DNA from: Owenia fusiformis | Taxonomy: Eukaryota > Annelida > Polychaeta > Sabellida > Oweniidae | Length of the DNA: 64,000 nt | NCBI GenBank assembly: GCA_903813345.2 | Contig: CAIIXF020000011.1 | Span: 10,326,842 to 10,390,841, forward strand | Direction of reading: 5' to 3' | The notes under the pieces: model-generated | Database searches by the model: none | What the model was told of the DNA's origin: nothing | Seen by the model: only the letters and a program-made list of their open reading frames with translations | In this document: positions 1 to 11,609 of the stretch, piece after piece | How the letters are laid out: every line of letters begins with the position of its first letter | Numbering within the stretch: position 1 is the first letter of the stretch | Position numbers and translations under genes: made by a program

Positions 1-3000
1 AACATAAGATACAACCACTATTTCAACACTACAAACATAAGATACAACCACTGTCTCAACACTTCAAACATAAGATACAACCACTGTCTCAACACTTCAA
101 ACATAAGATACAACCACTGTCTCAACACTACAAACATAAGATACAACCACTGTCTCAACACTACAAACATAAGATACAACTACTGTCTCAACACTGCAAA
201 CAGAAGATACAACCACTATTTCAACACTGCAAACAGAAGATACAACTACTATTTCAACACTTCAAACATAAGATACAACTACTGTCTCAACACTACAAAC
301 ATAAGATACAACTACTATTTCAACACTTCAAACATAAGATACAACCACTGTCTCAACATTACAAACATAAGATACGACCACTGTCTCAACACTACAAACA
401 GAAGATACAACCACTGTCTCAACACTACAAACATAAGATACAACCACTGTCTCAACACTGCAAACAGAAGATACAACCACTATTTCAACACTACAAACAA
501 AACATAAGATACAACCACTGTCTCAACACTACAAACAGAAGATACAACCACTGTCTCAACACTACAAACATAAGATACAACCACTGTCTCAACACTGCAA
601 ACAGAAGATACAACCACTATTTCAACACTACAAACAAAACATAAGATACAACCACTATTTCAACACTACAAACAAAACATAAGATACAACTACTGTCTCA
701 ACATTACAAACATAAGATACAACCACTGTCTCAACACTTCAAACATAAGCTACAACTACTGTCTCAACACTACAAACATAAGCTACAACTACTGTCTCAA
801 TACTACAAACATAAGCTACAACCACTGTCTCGACACTACAAACATAAGATACAACTACTGTCTCAATACTACAAACATAAGATACAACCACTATTTCAAC
901 ACTACAAACAAAACATAAGATACAACCACTGTCTGAACACTACAAACATAAGATACAACTACTGTCTCAACACTACAAACATAAGATACAACTACTGTCT
1001 CAACACTACAAACATAAGATACAACTACTGTCTCAACACTACAAACATAAGATACAACTACTGTCTCAACACTACAAACATAAGATACAACTACTGTCTC
1101 AACACTACAAACATAAGATTCAACTACTGTCTCAACACTACAAACATAAGATACAACCACTGTCTCAACACTACAAACATAAGATACAACTACTGTCTCA
1201 ACACTACAAACATAAGATACAACTACTGTCTCAACACTGCAAACAGAAGATACAACCACTGTCTCAACACTTCAAACATAAGATACAACCACTATTTGAA
1301 CACTACAAACATAAGATACAACCACTGTCTCAACACTACAAACATAAGATACAACTACTGTCTCAACACTTCAAACATAAGATACAACCACTGTCTCAAC
1401 ACTTCAAACATAAGATACAACCACTGTCTCAACACTACAAACAGAAGATACAACCACTGTCTCAACACTACAAACATAACATACAACTACTGTCTCAACA
1501 CTACAAACATAAGATACAACCACTATTTCAACACTTCAAACATAAGATACAACCACTGTCTGAACACTACAAACATAAGATACAACTACTATTTCAACAC
1601 TTCAAACATAAGCTACAACCACTGTCTCAACACTACAAACATAAGATAAAACCACTGTCTCAACACTACAAACATAAGATACAACCACTGTCTCGACACT
1701 ACAAACATAAGATACAACTACTATTTCAACACTACAAACATAAGATACAACCACTGTCTCAACACTACAAACATAAGATACAACTACTGTCTCAACACTT
1801 CAAACATAAGATACAACCACTATTTCAACACTACAAACATAAGATACAACCACTGTCTCAACACTACAAACATAAGATACAACTACTGTCTCAACACTTC
1901 AAACATAAGATACAACCACTGTCTCAACACTTCAAACATAAGATACAACCACTGTCTCAACACTTCAAACATAAGATACAACCACTGTCTGAACACTACA
2001 AACATAAGATACAACTACTGTCTCAACACTACAAACATAAGATACAACTACTGTCTCAACACTTCAAACATAAGATACAACCACTGTCTGAACACTACAA
2101 ACATAAGATACAACTACTGTCTCAACACTACAAACATAAGATACAACCACTATTTCAACACTACAAACATAAGATACAACTACTGTCTCAACACTTCAAA
2201 CATAAGATACAACCACTGTCTCAACACTTCAAACATAAGATACAACTACTATTTCAACACTACACACAAAACATAAGATACAACCACTATTTCAACACTA
2301 CAAACAAAACATAAGATACAACCACTATTTCAACACTACAAACATAAGATACAACTACTGTCTCAACACTACAAACATAAGATACAACCACTGTCTCAAC
2401 ACTACAAACATAAGATACAACTACTGTCTCAACACTACAAACATAAGATACAACTACTGTCTCAACACTACAAACATAAGATACAACCACTGTCTCAACA
2501 CTACAAACATAAGATACAACTACTGTCTCAACACTTCAAACATAAGATACAACCACTGTCTCAACACTTCAAACATAAGATACAACCACTGTCTCAACAC
2601 TTCAAACATAAGATACAACCACTGTCTGAACACTACAAACATAAGATACAACTACTATTTCAACACTTCAAACATAAGCTACAACCACTGTCTCAACACT
2701 ACAAACATAAGATAAAACCACTGTCTCAACACTACAAACATAAGATACAACCACTGTCTCGACACTACAAACATAAGATACAACTACTATTTCAACACTA
2801 CAAACATAAGATACAACCACTGTCTCAACACTACAAACATAAGCTACAACCACTGTCTCAACACTACAAACAAAACATAAGATACAACCACTGTCTCAAC
2901 ACTACAAACAGAAGATACAACCACTGTCTCAACATTACAAACATAAGCTACAACCACTGTCTCAACATTACAAACATAAGATACAACCACTGTCTCAACA

Positions 3001-3105
3001 CTTCAAACATAAAATACAACTACTATTTCAACACTACAAACATAAGATACAACCACTGTCTCAACACTACAAACATAAGATACAACCGCTATTTCAACAC
3101 TTCAA

Positions 3106-3546
3106 ACATAAGATACAACCACTGTCTGAACACTACAAACATAAGATACAACTACTGTCTCAACACTTCAAACATAAGATACAACCACTATTTCAACACT
3201 ACAAACAAAACATAAGATACAACAACTGTCTGAATACTACAAACATAAGCTACAACCACTGTCTCAACACTACAAACATAAGATACAACCACTATTTCAA
3301 CACTACAAACATAAGCTACAACCACTGTCTCAACACTACAAACATAAGCTACAACTACTATTTCAACACTTCAAACAGAAGATACAACCACTGTCTCAAC
3401 ACTACAAACATAAGATACAACTACTGTCTCAACACTGCAAACAGAAGATACAACCACTGTCTCGACACTTCAAACATAAGATACAACCACTGTCTCAACA
3501 TTACAAACATAAGATACAACTACTGTCTCAATACTACAAACATAAG
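3106..3546 (+). repeat. Higher-order duplicate block within the minisatellite, copy 1
   Basis: By eye this block matches 6020-6460 base for base over about 440 bp, at an offset of 2914 bp. It includes rare variants such as aacaactgtctgaatac and gtctcgacacttc. It marks a segmental duplication of a multi-unit cassette inside the array. Confidence 0.8.
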
Positions 3547-6019
3547 ATACAACCACTGTCTCAACACTACAAACATAAGATACAACCACTGTCTCAACAC
3601 TACAAACATAAGATACAACCACTGTCTCAACATTACAAACATAAGATACAACTACTGTCTCAATACTACAAACATAAGATACAACCACTGTCTCAACACT
3701 TCAAACATAAGATACAACCACTGTCTCAACATTACAAACATAAGCTACAACTACTATTTCAACACTTCAAACATAAGATACAACCACTGTCTCAACATTA
3801 CAAACATAAGCTACAACTACTATTTCAACACTTCAAACATAAGATACAACTACTATTTCAACACTTCAAACATAAGATACAACCACTGTCTCAACATTAC
3901 AAACATAAGCTACAACTACTATTTCAACACTTCAAACATAAGATACAACTACTATTTCAACACTTCAAACATAAGATACAACCACTGTCTCAACATTACA
4001 AACATAAGCTACAACCACTGTCTCAACATTACAAACATAAGATACAACCACTGTCTCAACATTACAAACATAAGATACAACTACTATTTCAACACTACAA
4101 ACATAAGATACAACCACTGTCTCAACACTGCAAACATAAAATACAACTACTATTTCAACACTTCAAACATAAGATACAACCACTGTCTCAACACTTCAAA
4201 CATAAGCTACAACTACTATTTCAACACTACAAACATAAGATACAACTACTGTCTCAACACTGCAAACATAAAATACAACTACTGTCTCAACACTGCAAAC
4301 ATAAAATACAACTACTATTTCAACACTTCAAACATAAGATACAACCACTGTCTCAACACTGCAAACATAAAATACAACTACTATTTCAACACTTCAAACA
4401 TAAGATACAACTACTGTCTCAATACTTCAAACATAAAATACAACTACTATTTCAACACTTCAAACATAAGCTACAACCACTGTCTCAACACTACAAACAT
4501 AAGATACAACCACTGTCTCAACACTACAAACATAAGATACAACTACTGTCTCAACACTTCAAACATAAGATACAACCACTGTCTCAACACTTCAAACATA
4601 AGATACAACTACTATTTCAACACTACAAACATAAGATACAACTACTGTCTCAACACTACAAACATAAGATACAACTACTGTCTCAATACTACAAACATAA
4701 GATACAACTACTGTCTCAACACTACAAACATAAGATACAACTACTGTCTCAACACTTCAAACATAAGATACAACCACTATTTCAACACTACAAACATAAG
4801 AAACAACTACTGTCTCAACACTACAAACATAAGCTACAACTACTGTCTCAACACTACAAACATAAGATACAACCACTCTCTCAACACTTCAAACATAAGA
4901 TACAACTACTGTCTCAACACTTCAAACATAAGCTACAACCACTGTCTCAACACTGCAAACAGAAGATACAACCACTATTTCAACACTACAAACATAAGAT
5001 ACAACCACTGTCTCGACACTACAAACATAAGATACAACTACTGTCTCAACACTTCAAACATAAGATACAACCACTGTCTGAACACTACAAACATAAGATT
5101 CAACTACTATTTCAACACTACAAACATAAGATACAACTACTGTCTCAACACTTCAAACATAAGCTACAACTACTTTTTCAACACTACAAACATAAGATAC
5201 AACTACTGTCTCAACACTGCAAACATAAAATACAACTACTATTTCAACACTTCAAACATAAGATACAACCACTGTCTCAACACTGCAAACATAAAATACA
5301 ACTACTGTCTCAACATTACAAACATAAGCTACAACTGCTATTTCAACACTTCAAACATAAGATACAACTACTATTTCAACACTTCAAACATAAGATACAA
5401 CTACTGTCTCAACACTGCAAACATAAAATACAACTACTGTCTCAACACTGCAAACATAAAATACAACTACTATTTCAACACTTCAAACATAAGATACAAC
5501 CACTGTCTCAACACTGCAAACATAAAATACAACTACTATTTCAACACTTCAAACATAAGATACAACCACTGTCTCAACACTACAAACATAAGATACAACC
5601 ACTGTCTCAACACTACAAACATAAGCTACAACTACTATTTCAACACTTCAAACATAAGATACAACTACTGTCTCAACACTTCAAACATAAGCTACAACTA
5701 CTTTTTCAACACTACAAACATAAGCTACAACTGCTATTTCAACACTTCAAACATAAGATACAACTACTATTTCAACACTTCAAACATAAGATACAACCAC
5801 TGTCTCAACATTACAAACATAAGCTACAACTACTATTTCAACACTACAAACATAAGCTACAACTGCTATTTCAACACTTCAAACATAAGATACAACTACT
5901 ATTTCAACACTTCAAACATAAGATACAACTACTGTCTCAATACTACAAACATAAGATACAACCACTGTCTCAACACTACAAACATGTGATACAACCACTA
6001 TTTCAACACTACAAACAAA

Positions 6020-6460
6020 ACATAAGATACAACCACTGTCTGAACACTACAAACATAAGATACAACTACTGTCTCAACACTTCAAACATAAGATACAACC
6101 ACTATTTCAACACTACAAACAAAACATAAGATACAACAACTGTCTGAATACTACAAACATAAGCTACAACCACTGTCTCAACACTACAAACATAAGATAC
6201 AACCACTATTTCAACACTACAAACATAAGCTACAACCACTGTCTCAACACTACAAACATAAGCTACAACTACTATTTCAACACTTCAAACAGAAGATACA
6301 ACCACTGTCTCAACACTACAAACATAAGATACAACTACTGTCTCAACACTGCAAACAGAAGATACAACCACTGTCTCGACACTTCAAACATAAGATACAA
6401 CCACTGTCTCAACATTACAAACATAAGATACAACTACTGTCTCAATACTACAAACATAAG
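6020..6460 (+). repeat. Higher-order duplicate block within the minisatellite, copy 2
   Basis: Partner of 3106-3546. The match breaks at 6461, where cataagct replaces cataagat. A second, smaller pair of the same kind (about 258 bp, offset 1066) is 1520-1777 with 2586-2843, tagged by the rare gataaaacc variant. Confidence 0.8.
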
Positions 6461-8837
6461 CTACAACTACTGTCTCAACACTACAAACATAAGATACAAC
6501 TACTGTCTCAACACTGCAAACAGAAGATACAACCACTGTCTCAACATTACAAACATAAGATACAACTACTGTCTCAATACTACAAACATAAGCTACAACT
6601 ACTGTCTCAATACTACAAACATAAGATACAACCACTGTCTCAACATTACAAACATAAGATACAACTACTGTCTCAATACTACAAACATAAGCTACAACTA
6701 CTGTCTCAATACTACAAACATAAGATACAACCACTGTCTCAACATTACAAACATAAGCTACAACTACTGTCTCAATACTACAAACATAAGATACAACTAC
6801 TGTCTCAATACTACAAACATAAGATACAACCACTGTCTCAACACTACAAACATAAGATACAACCACTGTCTCAACACTTCAAACATAAGATACAACCACT
6901 GTCTCAACACTACAAACATAAGATACAACCACTATTTCAACACTACAAACATAAGCTACAACCACTGTCTCAACACTACAAACATAAGCTACAACTACTA
7001 TTTCAACACTTCAAACATAAGCTACAACCACTGTCTCAACACTACAAACATAAGATACAACCACTGTCTCAATACTACAAACATAAGATACAACCACTGT
7101 CTCAACACTACAAACATAAGATACAACCACTATTTCAACACTGCAAACAGAAGATACAACCACTGTCTCAACACTTCAAATATAAGATACAACCACTGTC
7201 TCAACACTACAAACATAAGATACAACCACTATTTCAACACTACAAACATAAGCTACAACCACTGTCTCAACACTACAAACATAAGCTACAACTACTATTT
7301 CAACACTTCAAACATAAGCTACAACCACTGTCTCAACACTACAAACATAAGATACAACCACTATTTCAACACTACAAACATAAGATACAACCACTGTCTC
7401 AACACTACAAACATAAGATACAACCACTATTTCAACACTACAAACATAAGATACAACCACTGTCTCAACACTACAAACATAAAATACAACTACTATTTCA
7501 ACACTTCAAACATAAGATACAACCACTGTCTCAACACTACAAACATAAGATACAACCACTGTCTCAACACTACAAACATAAGATACAACTACTATTTCAA
7601 CACTTCAAACATAAGATACAACCACTGTCTCAACACTACAAACATAAGCTACAACTACTGTCTCAACACTACAAACATAAGCTACAACTTCTATTTCAAC
7701 ACTTCAAACATAAGATACAACTACTATTTCAACACTTCAAACATAAGATACAACCACTGTCTCAACATTACAAACATAAGCTACAACTACTATTTCAACA
7801 CTACAAACATAAGCTACAACTGCTATTTCAACACTTCAAACATAAGATACAACTACTATTTCAACACTTCAAACATAAGATACAACTACTGTCTCAATAC
7901 TACAAACATAAGATACAACCACTGTCTCAACACTACAAACATAAGATACAACCACTATTTCAACACTACAAACAAAACATAAGATACAACAACTGTCTGA
8001 ACACTACAAACATAAGATACAACCACTATTTCAACACTACAAACAAAACATAAGATACAACAACTGTCTGAACACTACAAACATAAGATACAACTACTGT
8101 CTCAACACTACAAACATAAGATACAACCACTGTCTGAACACTACAAACATAAGATACAACCACTGTCTCAACACTACAAACATAAGATACAACTACTGTC
8201 TCAATACTACAAACATAAGATACAACCACTATTTCAACACTACAAACAAAACATAAGATACAACAACTGTCTGAACACTACAAACATAAGATACAACTAC
8301 TGTCTCAACACTACAAACATAAGATACAACCACTATTTCAACACTACAAACAAAACATAAGATACAACAACTGTCTGAACACTACAAACATAAGCTACAA
8401 CCACTGTCTCGACACTACAAACATAAGATACAACTACTGTCTCAATACTACAAACATAAGATACAACCACTATTTCAACACTGCAAACAGAAGATACAAC
8501 CACTGTCTCAACACTGCAAACATAAGATACAACCACTGTCTCAACACTACAAACATAAGATACAACCACTGTCTCGACACTACAAACATAAGATACAACT
8601 ACTATTTCAACACTACAAACATAAGATACAACCACTGTCTCGACACTACAAACATAAGATACAACTACTATTTCAACACTGCAAACAGAAGATACAACCA
8701 CTGTCTCAACACTGCAAACATAAGATACAACCACTGTCTCAACACTGCAAACATAAGATACAACTACTATTTCAACACTTCAAACATAAGCTACAACTAC
8801 TGTCTCAACACTACAAACATAAGCTACAGTATCTTAC

Positions 8838-9096
8838 CATGAGTCTATAAGATAGCTGCTTAGTATATGGAATATCTGACAGTTACGCTGCATGATTGGG
8901 TTATCCTTATAAACTGTCATAGCACTCTCCAAATGTGCAGTCATGTGATTTTCTGTCATGGCAACAACAGATAAGTCAGTAGGGCCAATCTCACCAAGAC
9001 ATTTTGCGGCTTCAAGACAGATTTTGGAGTTGGGACTAGCAGAGATGTCACATAATTCTTGAACCAGACGTATCAACACACACTCAGTCTTTTTTT
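8838..9096 (-). CDS. ATM serine/threonine kinase, internal exon (259 bp)
   Basis: ATM is the PI3K-like kinase that senses DNA double-strand breaks. This exon encodes about 86 residues of its alpha-helical solenoid, well before the kinase domain. The translated segment contains EAAKCLGEIGPTDLSVVAM and ends in SSYLIDS. It aligns with the human ATM stretch with CLGEVGPIDFSTIAI and NNTLVED (recalled from memory), including the spacing between them. In gene orientation the acceptor is tctag at 9100-9097, preceded by a pyrimidine-rich tract. The donor is ATG|gtaagat, with GT at 8837-8836. The exon starts with two bases that complete a phase-1 codon from the 10837-10702 exon, and ends in phase 2. 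Vertebrate ATM splits this part into two exons, so intron gain or loss is likely. Reading through the donor meets a stop immediately (tgg taa). Confidence 0.93.
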
Positions 9097-9639
9097 CTAG
9101 ACGAGAAGGCAAAAAAATCGTTTAATTCATACTTTAATGACTAATGTACAACCACATTTTTTTTATACATGTAAGTGTTCATTTAACTTGAGTAATATAT
9201 GACCTTTTAGATCAGTGGAGGTTCAGCGGGAAAGAACTCTTTAAAAGAATCTACATTGTGGACTTTGGTAAACTATATCAGCCTAGTTTTTAATGAGCAT
9301 TGTACAAAGACAAAGTGTCCCTAAGCATTAATGTTGTAGGATTGATGCTGATGATTCATGATGATTCATGATGAGAATCCATCTGTTAGTATTCAGAACT
9401 TTCGTAGAGTTATGAATTCGCAAGTCAATTGTTCATTTATGCATTAACAGAATTTCCATAAAGTTACAAACGATTCGCAAAGTTACGAAAAAATGATGTC
9501 ACATGTGCTTTCATTTGTAACTTGACGAGCACTTCAGACCCTTTCATAACTTTGCGAACTGCATATTTCTCACTCATTTCTTATATATAAGGTATACAGT
9601 TTGTCAAGAACAAATTGTTTTTTATATGCATGCAAAATC
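9097..9639. other. ATM intron, no recognisable gene
   Basis: AT-rich intron. It holds the polypyrimidine tract and acceptor for the 9096-8838 exon at its left edge, and a tiny gatgattcat direct repeat near 9348-9373. I see nothing else that can be supported. Confidence 0.6.
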
Positions 9640-9830
9640 TCAAGTTTAACTAGAAAAACAGCAACTCCACAGTGTAGCAAATCCCACCGAACAAAACATA
9701 TTTTGATTATTAGTGGCCATCTTAAAAATTCCATCTGAGCAGATATCCTGTTTCCCTGGGCATCAACATTTAAAATGTGAACCATATCCATCAATTAGCT
9801 AGAGTTAAAAACTGACCAAAATTCTTAAAC
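9640..9830. repeat. Fragment of an old interspersed intronic repeat (family 3)
   Basis: It carries the phrases agcaaatccca, gtggccatcttaaaaattcc and a diverged catcaacatttaaaatgtgaacc. These recur at 24090-24140, 27400-27500, 53400-53700 and 59.8-61.2 kb. It is noncoding and strongly diverged. Confidence 0.6.
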
Positions 9831-9832
9831 TA

Positions 9833-10347
9833 GTGCAATATACTAACAAAAGATACTGTGAGAAGATTAAGGATTATACAGGTGCCAATAGGATGTGGAT
9901 TAGCGACAATAACCAAAATATGTTAGATAACATTAAAAGTGTAAATTTAAGGAATGGGGCAAGGAACATAGCCTCGTATGATTTCTCTACACTATACACA
10001 AAGATTAATCTAACTGACATAAAGGAAAAACTGAAATGGGTAATAGATAAGCCTTCAGAGGAGGAACTAACCAAAAGATAACAGTAGGCGGATATGAAGC
10101 CAAATGGGGTGGAAAGGCGGATAATAAAAAGGGATATACCAAAGGAGAATGCAATGATCTAGTGGATTTCATCGTGGATACAGCCTACTTTAAAGCAGGG
10201 AAACCAATTCTAATACAGAAGATTGGAATACCAATTGGATTCGATCCGGCGCCATATACGGCAAACCTATACTTATACAGTTACGAATTTCAAGCCATTG
10301 AGAAAATGTATAGGGAAGACTACTCCAAGAATACTACACGTTACTAA
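9833..10347 (+). mobile_element. Penelope-like retroelement fragment (reverse transcriptase fingers/palm)
   Basis: Two adjoining plus-strand reading stretches carry hallmark Penelope-like RT motifs. The first has ASYDFSTLYTKI followed by a WVID motif. The second has DTAYFKAG followed by GIPIGFDPAPYTANLYLYSYE, which corresponds to the GIPMG-DPAPFFANLFLYYYE block of Penelope RTs. No GIY-YIG endonuclease or terminal repeats are visible, so this is a short, broken relic. It sits in the 1.6-kb intron between ATM exons 10837-10702 and 9096-8838, antisense to the gene. Confidence 0.85.
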
Positions 10348-10700
10348 TCACGTGGGGGCCAATTTAATTGATCAGTTAGTTTTATTTCGTTATCTATGAC
10401 CATTAGCAGTTATCTAACATTTATCGCAAGAACTCTACGTTGGGCTTAGAATGGAGAAAACCGCATTTTTGTATCTGCAAGTTGAGAAAAGCTATTTCAG
10501 TTGTCCTTTAAGGAAATAAAAGTTCCGAAATTTATCGGAATATGAGAAGGTAGGTCCGAAATTCCGTTTCCGAAGGCAAAATCGGATGGTTCGGACAATA
10601 ATTCCGTTCCGTGCCAGCCCTATGTGATACATGTGTGTCCACATAATATAATACTATAATAGTAATAATATAAATGTTTCACATCATTGAGACTGTATTA
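10348..10700. other. ATM intron, low-complexity ttccgaaat-type sequence
   Basis: It contains several copies of ttccgaaat/ttccgtttccgaa between about 10510 and 10615. There is nothing gene-like. The left end abuts the Penelope-like relic and the right end is the splice donor of the next ATM exon. Confidence 0.5.
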
Positions 10701-10701
10701 C

Positions 10702-10837
10702 CTTCACACTCAGCAACAAGTGTTGCTAACTGCGCTTTGTCTGTTTCAAGCCGTTGCCTTAGGAACACAAGTCCTTCCAGCCTTTGTCCTGTTGTCTCAT
10801 GACAGCCATCCTGCCCTTCCAAAAAATGCAGTAGTTC
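10702..10837 (-). CDS. ATM serine/threonine kinase, internal exon (136 bp)
   Basis: In gene orientation, a tttcag acceptor (10843-10838) opens an exon that starts in frame with ELLHFLEG, continues RLEGLVFLRQRLETDKAQLA and ends in the donor GAAG|gtaata (GT at 10701-10700). It aligns with human ATM around INHFLSV...RLEGLKDLRRQLELHKDQM (from memory). The human exon in this position is 133 bp and also ends in phase 1, so length and phase are both conserved. The last base plus the first two of the 9096-8838 exon make a Glu codon, joining the two exons in frame. The part is helical solenoid with no catalytic residue. The plus-strand ORF over the same bases is a shadow. Confidence 0.92.
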
Positions 10838-11041
10838 CTGAAATGATACATAAACAGTGCCTATTTATTTTATTGTATGGAGATTTAACTTTACATTGCT
10901 TTTATAAAAATAACTTTACACTGGAATCATATGTTACACTCCCTGCATTCATGTGGATCAAATCCGTGTACGCCAATATAGACACGGCTGATGAGTTTAA
11001 TCAGAAACTTATGTGGGCAATTATGAAGCGGAGGTGTATAC

Positions 11042-11406
11042 GCCCGGGGGGTTCATTCCAATATACTTCTTAATACCTATGTGCCGCCCCAAAGACCCCC
11101 TTTTGAGCATTTCTTCCATGTCAATTTCCTCTCAAAATTGAAGGTTTCCATGTTTAATTCCCCTGAGACTTATAATTGACTAAAAAATCAACTTTTCCAG
11201 TGATTTATTTCAGGTTTCAGCAACTGATTAGACAAATTTAATACAATTTTTTGTAGAAAAACTGAATTTTGACTTAAAAAGGGTACTTTTCTAGAAAATT
11301 TTCCATGTTTTTTTCCTCTCAGATTGGCCAATCCATGTTTTATGGTCAAAGCCAAAATTGGGCGTGCTACACATACCTACCCAAATTATTTGGAGTGAGC
11401 CCCCGG
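11042..11406. mobile_element. 365-bp terminal-inverted-repeat element with 8-bp target duplication (MITE-like)
   Basis: The ends are imperfect inverted repeats: gcccggggggttcattcc on the left and, as reverse complement, ccgggggctcactcc on the right. The element is flanked by perfect 8-bp copies of gtgtatac at 11034-11041 and 11407-11414. Flanking sequence reads continuously when the element and one copy are removed. An 8-bp TSD fits hAT-type non-autonomous elements, but the TIR does not start with the usual CAG, so the superfamily is open. The interior is noncoding. Confidence 0.8.
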
Positions 11407-11609
11407 GTGTATACCTGTCCCTGTGTGCGAAGAACTCAAGGTTGATGAAATTCTCACTCGTAAGCCACAAGAAATCGTGAACTGTTTAAAGATTACTCCG
11501 AATTGTTATTAACTGAACTGAACGATCCAGAATTCAATGATGATTTTAAGCAAGAGATCTCTGATGAAGTAAGATCTTTTTTACAAATCCTGCTTGTTAA
11601 GGAAGACCC

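Larger units (their letters stand above)
1..8828. repeat. 33-bp minisatellite array (about 267 units) in an ATM intron
   Basis: The whole stretch is a head-to-tail array of a 33-bp unit built on aacataagatacaaccactg followed by tctcaacactaca. Recurrent alternative blocks are tatttcaacac/tgtctcaacac, tacaact/tacaacc, cataagat/cataagct/cagaagat, and a 5-bp longer unit with aaacaaaacataag. The unit has about nine C and only two G on the plus strand, so the ATM (minus) transcript of it is G-rich and C-poor. The array runs off the left edge. Its right end stops 9 bp inside the intron that follows the ATM exon ending at 8838. Because 33 is a multiple of three and the unit lacks stops in some frames, it yields spurious ORFs encoding an 11-residue repeat. 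Confidence 0.98.

Noticed and set aside
891-8734. ORFs of 60-160 residues with an 11-residue repeat inside the minisatellite
   Set aside because: They follow from the 33-bp period having no stop in some frames. ATM intron retention would not reach them, because the exon frame ends in a stop at the donor (tgg taa).
1-8828. CRISPR-like or VNTR coding array
   Set aside because: Units abut with no unique spacers and no cas-like genes, and the setting is a eukaryotic intron.
10687-11073. 128-residue plus-strand ORF
   Set aside because: Its first part is the antisense of the ATM exon 10837-10702, and its end runs into the TIR element at 11042.
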